From: Metaphire vulgaris
Taxonomy: Eukaryota; Annelida; Clitellata; Crassiclitellata; Megascolecidae
Length of the DNA stretch: 64,000 bases
Assembly (NCBI GenBank): GCA_018105865.1
Contig: CM030862.1
Coordinates: 13,248,374 to 13,312,373 of the forward strand
Reading direction: 5' to 3'
The position numbers were made by a program, and so were the translations under genes. Shown one piece after another: positions 43,176 to 56,900 of this stretch (positions are counted from its first letter, which is position 1; every line of letters starts with the position of its first letter). Under the pieces are notes generated by a model that was given only the letters and a program-made list of their open reading frames with translations, made no database searches and had not been told where the DNA came from.

Positions 43176-44089
43176 ATGTCGGACAGTGAAGACGACGATA
43201 AGGGCAGAAGTGACGTCAGCGGAGACGACGATGACGTCATCACCGGCGAATCGGGTTTCGATCTGAACGCCGTTCTCGAGAACATGACGGAAGCGGAACG
43301 CAAGACGTGGGACAAGAACGCCCGATCGTGGCGCGTCTATCTCGACTTCCTGTTTCGTCACGTGGCCATCGTCACCTTCAAGTACAACTGCTTCGAGCGC
43401 GAGGACCTACTCGGCTTCCAGATGGCGCTAGAGAAAGCGGAAGACCTGCGAGGCAAGACGACGGCGAAGACGAAAAAGGGCGAGACGACGGCGAGGATCG
43501 TCTGCCTGCGCGACATGAAGAGCGCCGCCGACCTTCTCGCCCAGTCTCGATGCCCGGCGGAGGCAGCGCGGCTGCGTCGCTACCTCGACCTGGTGGGACG
43601 GATGCGGGGCTTGGCGACGATTGCCGGCGGCTTCTACGAGGCGCTGAAGAAGGGAAAGGCCATTCACGTCGATCGCATAAAGCGTTGCGTCGACTTCTGG
43701 AAAGGATTCTGCGTGCGTTCATTCGACTTCACCCAACTGGCGCTACGGAACGTGGACGAGTCGGGACTGAACGGCCTGGAACGGAAGTACCTGGCGTGGA
43801 CTTCGGTCGTCCGGACGTCGCTGAACCTGGCCGAGAGGTTCTTCAAGAGAGTCGGCGAATCGACGGGGCTGAAGATGCTGTCCGACGACCCGGTGGCGAT
43901 GCAGAGGCACATGCAGGCGGCCGAGTACGTGCTGGCGGCCAAGATGGAACAGCTGCTGACCGACAGAATACTACTCGGCGAGACGAACACAGCTGACCTT
44001 CTGCAGGGTCGGTCGAATAATATTACATCAACATTTCTTCTTCTTATTGTCATTATTATTATTGTTATTATTGTTATTATTGTTATTAT

Positions 44090-44177
<88 letters not shown>

Positions 44178-44255
44178 TATTTATTTATTATTATTATATG
44201 CGACGACGACGACGATTTTCTGTAACGTTAAGCCAAAGGATATCTGGAGAACTTT

Positions 44256-44340
<85 letters not shown>

Positions 44341-44835
44341 TAATTCCTAGAATCTCTTCTTTCAAAGAGAAATCTCTGATAAATATTATTTTATCCCAAG
44401 AGAAATGTCTGATTTTAGAAATTGGATCTCTTGGACTTTCGTCAAAAGAGGAAACATGGACCGTTCCTTCATTAGAAGACGTCGATCCATTGCTTCTCAG
44501 ACCAATTCCAGACACAGGTCTCTGTCTGTCTTTCTTATACCGTATAGACCACTCTATAGGCTCGATCCCTCCCCACTTTTTGGAATTTAGGCTAGGAAAG
44601 GGAAAGGACATAAAGGTTGCCCCCCCCCACTGTTTCGTCCAAGCGTATGCGCCTATAATCCTTGGATTAGCCATAAAGTCTAACCGTGGATAGATGTGTT
44701 TCAGGTCTTTTGCTTGAAATTCCTTTGGATCCTCCAAAGGAAAAGAAACTTAAGAAAAAGAAGGGAAAAGGGAAGAAGGCGAGCAGAAGCACTTCCGCCG
44801 GAAGCCACAAAGGAAGACAGAAGAAGAAGAGATAG
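43176..44835 (+). CDS. Uncharacterised 320-residue protein with acidic N-terminus and lysine-rich C-terminus
   Basis: Two exons, 43176-44007 and 44705-44835, join in phase (CTG CAG G / GT CTT TTG) and give 320 residues. The first about 25 residues are acidic (MSDSEDDDKGRSD...). The middle is predicted mostly helical (NAVLENMTEAERKTWDKNARSWRVYLDFLFRHV broken by turns; later RYLDLVGRMRGLATIAGGFYEALKKG and MLSDDPVAMQRHMQAAEYVLAAKMEQLL). The last about 35 residues are a basic tail (KEKKLKKKKGKGKK, ending RQKKKR) that looks like a nuclear or nucleolar localisation signal. I do not recognise the family; no enzyme motif, membrane segment or signal peptide is visible. Coding bases have strong G/C preference at third positions, unlike the flanks, which supports a real gene. 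The intron contains inverted (ATT)n and (AAT)n tracts. Confidence 0.78.
44050..44341. repeat. Inverted (ATT)n / (AAT)n tracts inside an intron
   Basis: 44050-44197 is ATT-rich with a few GTT, ACT and TTT interruptions. 44260-44341 is about 27 pure AAT/ATA units. The two arms are reverse complements separated by about 60 bp, so intron RNA could form a stem of up to about 80 bp. Confidence 0.9.
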
Positions 44836-45561
44836 ACTTTCAAACATTTAAGACAGAATTAATACTTAGGTCTAATTTATTTGTAAATCCATTTTCTACC
44901 ACCTAATTGTTAATAATTTTTAATATCTGTAATTTAAATCAGCCTATTGTACCAAAAAACAATATAATCAAGTTGCAAACATGATTGATTATGACTCATA
45001 GGGCAGCAAACCACCTGGCAGGTAGTGCACCTACCAGAGCTAGTGCGCTAGCAGGTAAACGGTATAACAAAATGTTACCATTCTCAGTTACATGTAAATC
45101 AACGCTGCAGCGATTCTAATCAACTACACTGTTACACTGCTCCATTAATGTCATGCAATGGAGATGCAGTCCAATGCCACACATCGTGCGCTGCTTTCGT
45201 CGAGGATTTTTTTGCGATTTTGGGTAGGGGATTCCCCCCACCCGTAACAGGATATCCATCCTGTTCATCCATTCTTCGTTATGGCGACAACTTCTATAGC
45301 GCCATGCACTAGGCCAAAGTCTACGACAAGGTCGCTAATGTGGTTAAATTTAATTTGAGCGCTATATTTGTCTATAATGGTGGTCAAATTCGATCGTAAT
45401 TACAAGAATAAATAAAATAGAATAGAGGATGGAATTTCCACACAGCGTACGTACTGTATGCATTGATCATTAATATAATGGCAAAATAAGGGGTTGTCGC
45501 AGTTGAGGCGCTAGAGAGGAAGTGGGGAGTAGGATATGTTGGCGCTACTGATAACTCTTCA

Positions 45562-45641
45562 TTAACCCCTTAACTGGGTATTTAACTGTAACTCAATTTA
45601 AAATGGACGGATATATCCTGGGTCCCCAGTTAAAGGGTTAA
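45562..45641. mobile_element. TTAA-flanked miniature element, copy 3
   Basis: TTAACCCCTTAACTGGG ... CCCAGTTAAAGGGTTAA. This is the best preserved of three copies: 80 bp, with inverted ends of about 16 bp. Confidence 0.8.
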
Positions 45642-46604
45642 GGTGGTTAAATTCGATCGTTCACAGGAAAAATAAAATTCAAAAGAGGCTGAAATTTCCA
45701 CAGAGCCTATGCATTAAACATTAATATCGGCATACAGTGCTGCTAAAAATTGTGAACACGTGTGGATTTCGAAGCAAAACGAAGTATGCGGCTAATTGTT
45801 AAAACATTGCAATCACCTCCATGGGACCATATGGCAATCACAACCAAGAACACCAATACATGTAGTAGTTTTTCATTAATGATATTATTCTAGGATTGAA
45901 GCTAGTAGATCTACATATTTTATCCTACAGCGCTCGAAATGCGACACCATATCTCAGCCATTTCAAACCGCACGCTATACGCTGTACACAGTATTTCAAA
46001 AATGTACTCTCCATCATAAAAATTCAAAATATTACAAAATTTTGGCACAAATCAACTAATGCGTAATTCCAGTTCCCTCCATTATATATGTGGTCGTTTA
46101 GCAATCAAATCTATAGCGCCATTATTTTATAATGACTATGGCATCAGCCGTTGTTGCAGAATATAGGCCTACAATAATAACTTAACTGTAGAATGGTGAC
46201 GATGAAGACGGCGGTCTCACACAGGGCAAACCCTGGTCTTGGTCCTGGCCTTGAGGGTTGAGTCCTTGAATTGTCCTTCAAATCAGTCATGGTCATATAA
46301 AATCTAGGTTAAAGTGTATTTGTTTATTGAATGATTTATAGGTTATTTTTAGTGACTCTGCAGCGACAAATGTGAGCCATTTGATGTAAACATATATGAC
46401 TTCCGGTTTGTATAATTTGAAAACAAAAGTTTTCTAATCAAGTAAAAGCCGCAATTTTTCAATATTTTGAGATTATTTTAAACAATTTTCGTTAATTATT
46501 CGCAATTCTAAGCGTTTTCTTCGATCGTGATCTGCAGTTTCCGTTGCGATTGCTGTCTGTGCTTAAGTGGTGACGCCGCTTGGTTGGGTTAGAGGCGTAT
46601 CCGG

Positions 46605-46695
<91 letters not shown>
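46605..46695. repeat. (ATT)n microsatellite
   Basis: About 30 uninterrupted ATT units. Confidence 0.95.
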
Positions 46696-47031
46696 CTTTG
46701 TATATTGGCCCATGCAAGGAATCATCATCATACTGTAGTATAATTATTAGAGGTAATTTCTGCCAATTTTGAACAAGTTAAAACTGATTTTTATAGCGCC
46801 CAATCGCTGGAGTCATCACCATACAGTAGCTGGAAACTCACACATATAGCGCATAGAAATGAACAGGCACCATAAATAGCAGCGATTGTTTGATGGGTCG
46901 CTGTGATTGTGGATAAACTGGGTTTTGTAAGCACGTGATGCGTTTGTTTTGGAATTAAGTGACGTTTTGAGTGAAAGTGTTGCTGTTTTATCATTTAGTA
47001 AAGGAGTGGGCTTGGTTTCCAAGTTGCAGCC

Positions 47032-50000
47032 ATGACCAGTCTAATCGAAGAGTTTGAACGCCATGCTCATCAGTCGTCTCAGCCAAAGCCGCAGTCGGTT
47101 TGTTTTCAATGCAACATTAATCAGAAATATATATATATATATATTCATGTTTATTATTCATATCATATAAGCATCAAGTAATTGGTGTTGCTGTTGTCAA
47201 TGTGACCCAGAAGCTTCAACAAAGATTAAGAAAATAATGAAATAATTTGTCTTTTTGTGCTGGAAGATCTCATCGGGTTTTGTCAAAGCTAATTTGGATG
47301 AAGACATGCCCATCTTCTGTCAACAGAAAATTAATTTCGAGTGAGTTTTTTGGAAATTTCTGTTTTTCAGTTATTATTATTATTGTTATTATTACAAACA
47401 TTTATAAAGCGCAAGTTTGCAGTGCAGCAAATGCGCTGATGTCACATTCGGTGTTGGCTATTAAACAAGAGAGTAGGTAGTCGCTAACACCGTAGAGGAC
47501 ACTGTTGCAGTAGTCCAAACTGCTGTTAATAAAGTTGTTCTTGCTTTTGATTCTGGAATGACTATTTAATTACTGACTCACAGAATGTTTAATTAATTAA
47601 TTGTAATGTAATGTACTAATATTAACCCGATAGAGTGTTATACAATTTAGCCCTTATGCATATATATATTGTATCTTGTTGTATCTTATGTGATATATTT
47701 TGCTGTATAGGATATATTTTTGTATGCATTGGGCACTGATTTCTATGAATCACTATGCATTACATGGGTAATAATGTATTAGAATCATGCAGACTAATTG
47801 TTTCATGATCTGGTGAATGGCAGCGTTGTTTGGAATACATGTGGTTGTTTAATATGCATTGTCTCTCTCTCTCTCTCATGGAATACAATGGGTCATGTGA
47901 TCTGAGGAGTGGTTCTATTAAGTCGTTCTGTTTGTTTGCATTGCAGTCCTCCGGATCCAGTGTTACACGTCTGCGCTTGCAAGAATCACTTTGTGATGGG
48001 AATGAGTTCGAACGTCTTGCGGAGGATCGATCTGGATCATCCGGATGCACAGGACGGTAGGCGGTCGCGCGTTCCGCTTCACTGAAGCAGAAGAAGAGAT
48101 ATTTAGTAACTGCGCTGGTCGGGTGACACTGGTGACCTTCAGCTTTGAATTATTATGGGTGTTATTTCGATTCTAATTTTGAAGCCATTAACAGGTGTCC
48201 AGTCGTATCCATGAAAGGCCATTGTTTAATGATCTGATTACTGATCGATGATCGGTGGATATTTGATGAATTGAGGATCGTGGGATCAATACAGGATCCC
48301 GATGGCAGCTGAGATCCGAATTGTTTGCCTTTACTTTATTATATTTTGTGGATAATTTGCAGACATATGTATTTGTATTTTTTACTTATCTTTGGATGCA
48401 AATTGAATTAAAGATAATGCTGATGACATATGTTTGGCATCCCATATTTCAGATATCGAATTATTGAAATCCGTCGATGATTCAATGTACGACATGTTCC
48501 TCGACCCAACCGGCCGTCATCTCATCGTCAGCATGAATTCCGGGGAGAATTTCTATTTGTCCCGCCACTCAAAGAAAGTGCGGATACTTGGAAAACTGAA
48601 GGTCAGAAGATTTTTGCAATGAGTTGACCTACATATATTTGTTATCTTTATCTTTTTATCTGAATTACCAGTATATGATTCATGAAACTCTATGAAATTT
48701 TGCTCACATTTTGTCTTCCTGACTAATTGTATTCTGACTGGGATCTCAATATTTCCTAGCACATTGCCTATTGTGTGGCAGCTGGTCAGTTTAGATCAGT
48801 AAAATTATCGGGAAAACTTGATATGCTTTCATTTTTTGACAGCAAATTGTGGTAATTTCTCCATAGATGTACAGTGAATCTTATTTAATGTCAGTTTAAT
48901 GGGTTCAGATATCCTTCACTCGGTATTGTAAATTGACATTAGGAGGTTGACATTAAGAAGTATGACAATATGACATTTTGCCGTGGTCCATAATGGTGTC
49001 TATGTTGTTGTGTTTAGGATCGTTTGATGATTTGAAGCGTGAATGATTGATGTGTAAATTGTAATGTAAATTAATTGCTGATGGTTCACAGGGTCACAAA
49101 ATCAGTGCGGTCGGATGGGACGTGTATACTGTTACGGACTCTTCGACCAGTCAGATACTTGTTGGTACTTCTAAAGGTAAGTACCAGGTGGATGCCAAAC
49201 GAACATGGATGATTATGATCACTGACTGGCTGAGCCATACGTACGGTGGTAGAAAATTTTGGTCTGGGTGTAATCTGTCCACACCCTACTTTCTTATTTT
49301 GTGATGTGCATACAATGATTAATGAATGCAGTCTGCAGTACTTTTTAAATTGGTTATGATGGAATTCTACTGTATTGGTGGCACATAATGTTATTATTAT
49401 TATTTAGGCCTGATTCTTGAAACTGATATTTCATCGGGAGAAGACAACAGGCTTTTTAATGTTGGTCCAGAGCAGTATGTCAAGCAGGTATTTGTTTTAT
49501 GTGAAATTTGTGGAGAGAATATTTTGGCTTGTAATTTTGACTGCAAAAGCCTTTGAAATGTTAAATTCTGCTGAACTTGAGTTTTATCTCTTGAGAGTTC
49601 TCTTTGACAAGGTGTTGTTTTTCAAAGGTCAGTTTATTAATAGTTTTTTGCTATTTGATTAATTTATTAACTGAATTTAAATGTATTGGAATCAATGATT
49701 TGATTTGAGGTCCTAGAAGCAGTTGTGATTGTCTTTTTAAGGTTTTCATTTATTTATTTGTGAAAACTCACCATCTATTGTCATGGCTGTTGTTTTATGT
49801 ATTATTGTACTTGGTGCAATTTTTCAGCTGTATAACTTGTCAAAGGACAAACCGTACCCGGTGACTGGCCTCGAATGTGAGAAAATGCCTCCCCACAATA
49901 ACCAGGAGTATCGCTATTGTGTTATTGCCACACTTCCGGGGTTGGTTTGAATAATTTTATTGACATTGACATTTGCCCATTTGTAGCTGCTGATGTCATC

Positions 50001-53000
50001 GCTTAGTTATGTGATGTCAAGTATTTGCTTAAAAATACTCTGAAAACGTTTGGCTTTGGAGTTTTGGTTTATTGTGGGTGTTGAAATTTCAGACGTCTTT
50101 ATCAATTTGTTGGCGGCATCTCGACCGCTGCTGAGCCCCCGGTTTTTCAGAGAATCTTTACAGAGTCAGAAGATGTCCCGGGTAATGTTTAGTCGGATTT
50201 TCATTTGCCATTGTATTCAACAATGTAATTATTTTTTTGAAGTTTTTATTTTGACAATTATTTGAAGAAATTGTTTGGTGCCGTGTTGTCCAGGAGGGCA
50301 TTTTAGTGATTGGGATCGTCTGTAGAATATTGATATGAGATTTGGTCGTCAATTATTGCAAGTTGTGATGAGAATTTTGTGAAATGGTTATGATTTGTGA
50401 GATTCCATTAATAATATAATGCATGGCTTTCGATTTTAGGAAGATTTCTCGAGTTGCCTGGCAACCTCGGCTATAGCAAGCTCTGCCTCTTTCATCCGAA
50501 ATTCCGCGCACCTCCTACTTCGTTTGCTTGGATGACAGGTAATCAGGTCATTAAGAGTGACCAAACATCCACAATCAATTTGTATTGCAGCTGCTGTAAC
50601 GACTTAATATCGGTGAGACTGTGGCCTCTTAGTCAGCCTCTTAGTCCAGGCTTTCCTTGTATCTTACCAACACTGCATGTGTGTGTTTGTGTGTGTTTGT
50701 TTGTGTGTGTTTTTTTGTATGTGTGTGTTTGTGTGTGTGTTTGTGTGTTATTCTTTTTCTTCGCTGTGGTTCTTATTGAGTTTTATGTCTGGCTTATTCT
50801 TGGGTCTGTTTTGCATGAAAACTTTCAGGCGCTGGAATTTATCACGGAAAAGTCAACTTTTCGGGCTCTGTTTGTGACGGCGTCATTCTCGATGCAAAGC
50901 TTATGCAGTACGATTCCCCTTTTCAGTAGATGACTATTGTGGAGGCAATCAATGAACTAGTATCATCATCATCATCGTCATCATCATCGTCGTCGTCGTC
51001 GTCACTGTATTATTGTTAAATAGATGAGTATGCTACTTGATTTTCTGGTAGAGATAATGGTAGCTTTTGTGGCTGGAGCATTATGCATTTATGGTTTTTC
51101 CAGGTATCCTCGAGATGAAGGCGAGACCCGGGATTACCCTGTATCCATGGTGCTGACAGAATTCCACGTTGTTCTGCTGTTTCCAGATCGGTGAGCACAT
51201 TCCGGGCAGAAAGTGGAAATAACTGATTTATGAAGAAATAATTAGATTATGAATGAATATAGCGATTTTGTCTGTTATCTGTGATTTTATTGAGTTTCTT
51301 TTTCTGTGAATTTATAGGATAAAGGCCATCTGTACTTTGAGCGGAGTACTGGTGTTCTGTGATTACTTCAAAGACACAAGTGTAAGTAAATAATATTAGA
51401 CGTTATGGTAAATTGGTCAATAAAGCACTATACTCAATAGAAACATAATAGCATCGATAGATAATAGATAGCTATATTTTATTGGACACTTATTACAATT
51501 AATAGGTTAATAGTATTACATTTTCCAAAGAAGGGATACAGAGCAGAGGATTATTACCAAGATAGTTTATACAGTGTTGTGGTATGGTTTCAAATTCTCT
51601 TACCTGTGCCCTGATTTGCACAAAATACAGAATACTAAAACTATGTTGCTGTACAATGTAAATATGAATGAAAAGGTCATTACAAGATTTTTGCATCGGC
51701 GGATTGCTTGAACATTCCAGAATCTGCAAATAGAATTATTCTTTTAGATTGGTAAATATTGTTTTGGAAATTTTATAGCAGCACACATTTGGAACAATTC
51801 GGTTTGGATTTTGTGTTGTTGTCGTTGTTGTCTTGAGTTATTCGGTTGTTTTTCTTTCAGCGTTTTGGTCCGATGCGTGGTATCTGTCGGGATTCACTGA
51901 CAGAAGTAATTTGGGTGTTTGCAAGTAAAGCCGTCTACAAGTATAAGGTTGTCAGAGAAACGAGGTAAAATTTTAATAGATATGATGTTTGATGATATGA
52001 AGATATGATGATATGAAGTTTCTCTTCTTTGTGCCTGTGATCCTCTTCACGTATGTTTTTTTGTATGTTTCTTGAATTTCAGCAGATACTGCCACTAGTC
52101 TTTTTACTGAATGAATCTGAAGTGACTGGTATATTGTGTTGGTTTTACATTTTGCTTTTTGCAGGGATGTCTGGAAAACTTATTTGGAGAAAAATGAGTT
52201 TGAACTTGCAAGAACATTTGCTGCAGTGAGGAAATTTCACTTTTATGTAAAAGCACCAAAATGATTTGCATTGATTCCACTTAATGAATAAGAGAGACAT
52301 ATGAGTAGATGCAGATGACAGTGGAGGTTGGTTGGTTATGATGTCAAATGTGAAACGTGACTATTTCTGGTGATTGCAGGACAATGCTGTTAACCTGCAG
52401 AAAGTCTTAACAAAGGAGGCAGATCATCTTTTCTTGACAGGAAAGTAAGAGCCTAAGCCATGCTATGTATTCGTTGTTAATTGTGTTATTGTCCGGTACA
52501 ATTTATTTATTTATTTATTTATACAGGACAATTTATTCGGCGCCGTAGGCATAACTAAGGCTAAAGTCAAAGGCACCTAACAACAAAAAGAAACTTTAAA
52601 CAGATGCGTCTTAATACTCTTCAGGAACGCTCCGATACTATACACTACCATGCAATACGAGATCGCTTTATTAAATCGACCTTGGCAAAATGCAAGGTCA
52701 AAACATAATACATGATACATGCCTTACGTATCAAATACAAATCAAAAGTTATGGAAAATTAAAATTATTTTTACATTTACGTCCTGAATATTATAATATT
52801 ATAAATAATAAAGTTTTTATCGGTCAAATTATTAATCTGATGAGGAATTTCCGAGTTCAGTCGTTGAGGTCTAAGAGCGTAGTTCTGTTGAGACATTGCT
52901 TTACCATATGTTTACTATTGCTGTTGTATCTGTGTTTCTGTGCATGAAGCTTTTTGGAAAGTGCCGAGGTGTACGCTGAGACTCTTGCGTCGTTTGAGGA

Positions 53001-53942
53001 GGTTACGTTGAAATTCGTTTCGCTCGAAAAGAAAGACGCACTTCGTCATTTTCTTGACCTGAAGCTCAAAACCTTGAAACCGCAGGTCGGTTCTGTTACT
53101 CGTTTCATGCTCAAATGCTCATTTTTTCCCATCTCTTTGAGCAGCTCTCTTCTCGTCGCGACTTCCTTTTCATGTGTCTGCGATTATTCATGCCTCTGCT
53201 GCAAGTTCACTCGTTTCCATTTCGTTCCGAGTTAACAGGTGTCTATTCTGGTTTTGATTGGGCTTTCCAGGATAAGACGCAGATCGCCTTACTTGTGGCG
53301 TGGCTTTCTGAGCTGTGGCTCAACGAAATCAGTCGTCTGAAGGAGCGAGGCGAAGAAGGAAGAGGAAAGTTAGAAGCACTGCAGGGAAATTTCCGAAAGT
53401 TTTTACAAATACCTCGAGTCAAGGTGAGAGCCTATGTTCGTACTTGAGCGCAATGCTAAAGGCATTTGTTATTTAAGGTGAACACGAATTCCTGTTATTC
53501 TTCTTAAGTCTAACTTTGAACTGTGTAAACGTTTTAATGTTTATTATGCAGTTCTGTTTATCGGTGAGATACGTGAAACTTCAAAGTGAACATTTTCTTT
53601 AGGACTGTGCTTCGGAAAATCGCAGCATGATCTACGACCTTATTGCAAGCCATGGCGATGTCGAAGATGCGATATTTTTTGCTGTTCTTATTCAAGGCAA
53701 GTTATTCAGATCACAGCATGAAGATGTCCATCAAATGCTCGTCAATTCTTAACGGATATATTTCTGCTCTAAATCAATAAGAAATATAACCAAGAAGAAT
53801 GAATTCTCATATTCTGACTTTAGAAATGGTGAAGCTTGGCAATTGACTTTTTAGATGCATTTACGTTGCATTTAAGAATGCAGATGGTTACATCAGTGGT
53901 TTTCACACAGGCTTACTTAGCCTCCTAAACCACTTAAACTCA

Positions 53943-53994
<52 letters not shown>

Positions 53995-56900
53995 TACAAT
54001 TGCTTGAAGAAAATTAAGATTTAATCGAATGTTTACTGATTATTCTGATTCAGAAAATGGACCTTACCATGACAGAATGTCATAGTTGTTGTGCTTGTGA
54101 GGTCTTTTGGTGTGGAGGTGTAATGTGATTTGTTAATATCTAGATTACGAGAGAGTGATTTCCCATCACGTACAACACGAAAACTACCAAAGTGCTCTTG
54201 AAGCTCTGTCGAAACAGGTTTTAACTTTCATCGTAATTTATATCTTTATATTTCATTTATTTAAGAACATTTAAATGGCATGAAATCAAGCTACAATTGA
54301 TGTTTTTGAATGGTTACCAGGGATGTGAACATCCCTTAGACTACCCTTGGATGTCTTTTTATGAAACTTTACAATGAACACATCAGATTACTAAGCAGTA
54401 GAATACAGAAGCTGTCAATAATTACCATATATCAATTACTATAACATTGAAAGAAATGTGACATTAGTTGGTCTTACTATAAAATGATTGTGACTTTATA
54501 CTTTTTCTGTCTTTAAAGGACTGTTTGTTAATTTTTGTATTTTGTGAAATTTCAACAGTACAGTCGTGAGCTGTTCTACAAGTTTTCGCCGATCCTGATG
54601 CAAAACGTTCCGGAGGAGACGGTGAACGCATGGATACGACAGAAAGACCAGCTTGACCCCAGGCGGCTTATTCCCGCTCTCGTTCAATGCAACCACAAGA
54701 AATTTGCCATTCAGACAAACGAAGCGCTCCGATATCTTGAATTCTGCACACAGGAGCAGGGAGTGAGGGACGAGGCGATACACAATTACCTTCTCTGCCT
54801 GTACGCAAAATTCAAGCCCGACCAGCTGATGCCCTATCTACGCCTTCAAGGCCAGGTGTGAAAAGATCATTCATGTATGGATCTACTTACTCTCGGTGCT
54901 TCATTCCTTATCTTGAATAAGACTGTTTGAGGTATTTTATGTTTATTTCAACGGAAGCGATCTTCCTTAATTTTGTTTCTATTTGAATCGGTTTGAAATC
55001 CACTTTCTCTGATCTTCTGGTTGTTTGTACGTTGATTGGTATTTTAATGTTCTCTATACGATGGTTATTTCTGTGGTGGTTTTTACGTGGTTTTTCTGTG
55101 TTTTAGGAACAGAGTCAAGTGTGCTATGATCTGAAGTACGCCCTGCGGCTGTGTTCCGAATGCAGTCACCAGCAGGCGTGCGTTCACATCTACGCTACAA
55201 TGGGACTTTATGAAGAGGCAGTTGACCTTGCTCTGCAGGTGAATTTTGAAGACAAACCAATCGGCAATATACTTTTAAAATTGTATATTAGAATTAGTTT
55301 TTGTAATATTTTGCAGTTTATATTCTGATAATATCGTAATTCAGTTTTGACTAACGCGTTCATCGTATATCAGATTGACATCAATTTGGCAAAGCAGAAC
55401 GCTGACAAACCCGAAGAGGATGAAGAGCTGAGGAAGAAACTTTGGCTAAAAATTGGTGATTGAGTTTATCTTTTATGAATTACTGGATTTATAATTTTGT
55501 TGTTGAATTGTTTGCTAGAATGTAATTGCTGTTGTTGATGACATAACGACACCGATGTTTGTTGTCATGGTGACGTAGCAACACTGTGATGTTGTCATGG
55601 TAACATAGCAACACCGTGAAGTTTTGCTTTCGTAGCCGTAGAGTATTTTTCAAATCTAAAAATACATCTTATAACTAATTTGTTGATTTTATTTGGTTTT
55701 TATATGGATTATTTTATTACTAAGACCATTTGAAATCTTTTGTTCTAAAGAACTCATCTGTTCTTATAACTGCAGCCCGACATGTTGTGGAAAATGATAA
55801 AAACGTGAAGCGAGTGACGGAGTTTCTGCACGAATGTCCGCTGCTGAAGATAGAAGACATTCTTCCGTTCTTCCCAGACTTCGTGACAATTGACCACTTC
55901 AAGGTTTTTTCATCTGCAGAGAATTTCTCCGGAACAATCTAAATAGTTTAATATCTCTCAACAAACATTTAAACTGTAAGGTTTTCAGTGATGTACGGCT
56001 ATTGATATTGTGAATTCATTTCTGCAATTGTCATTGAAGTGACTTTTTCTCTCTCTGCGTGCGATGGTCTTGCTGTAGGACGCCATATGTACATCACTGC
56101 AACAGTACAACGAACACATTGAGCAACTGAAAGAAGAAATGGACGAAGCAACGGACAACGCCAAAGAAATCAGAAGTGAAATTAAAAGACTTCGCAATAA
56201 GTAAGGGCAATGTCTTCAAATCTTCTTCCTTTATTATTTTGCATTGTCTTTTACAAAATCATTAATTTGTTCTCTGAAGTCTCTTACGTTATAATGGACC
56301 TTATTTAACTAATTCTATGACAGTATTTTTGACTGTATAAAAGGCACCCCATGTATATTAGATAAGATATTTAGTTGTTTACAATATCCACTTGTATTTA
56401 TGGACAATTGAATACGATATAGAAGAGCCATGGGGGTTGTGTTTTCTTTGTATAAAGGTGTACAATATGGAGGTTTGTATTGGTGTTCGTCTATTTATAG
56501 GTTCTCCTCTGTGCAAAACAACGACAAGTGTTCGAGCTGTGGTTATCCTCTGATGATCCGGGCTTTCTATCTGTTTCCGTGTTCTCATAAATTCCACACT
56601 GACTGTCTAATGGCTGAGGTGAGCAGATACGTCAATCTTGTAGCAGATTGGCTGAGTTTTGAAACTCAATGGGTGTGTGTGTGTGGGGGGGGGGGAGGAA
56701 GAAATAGTCCTTTGCCAAATTTTTCTCAGAAAAAACGCCCACACACAACTAGTCGTCCAAAGTCAATGTTTGGCCTTATTGTTCATTGACGGGGCGGAGG
56801 TGAGCAGCTCGGGTGATTAGGGCATCGTTTTTAGAAGACGGAAGCATTTCTTGTGGATCTGTTTTGTCGTAGGTTGTTCCACATTTGGCGGCGGATTTGG

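Larger units (their letters stand above)
44836..47031. other. Intergenic region
   Basis: Between the unknown two-exon gene and VPS18. It contains the third TTAA-flanked miniature element, two TATAGCGCCA-type repeat fragments (about 45288 and 46107), a fragment of the CTCACACAGGG repeat near 46214, and an (ATT)n run at 46605-46695. No gene was seen. Confidence 0.55.

Noticed and set aside
44047..44737. Poly-Leu and poly-Ile open frames
   Set aside because: They are translations of ATT/AAT microsatellites inside an intron.
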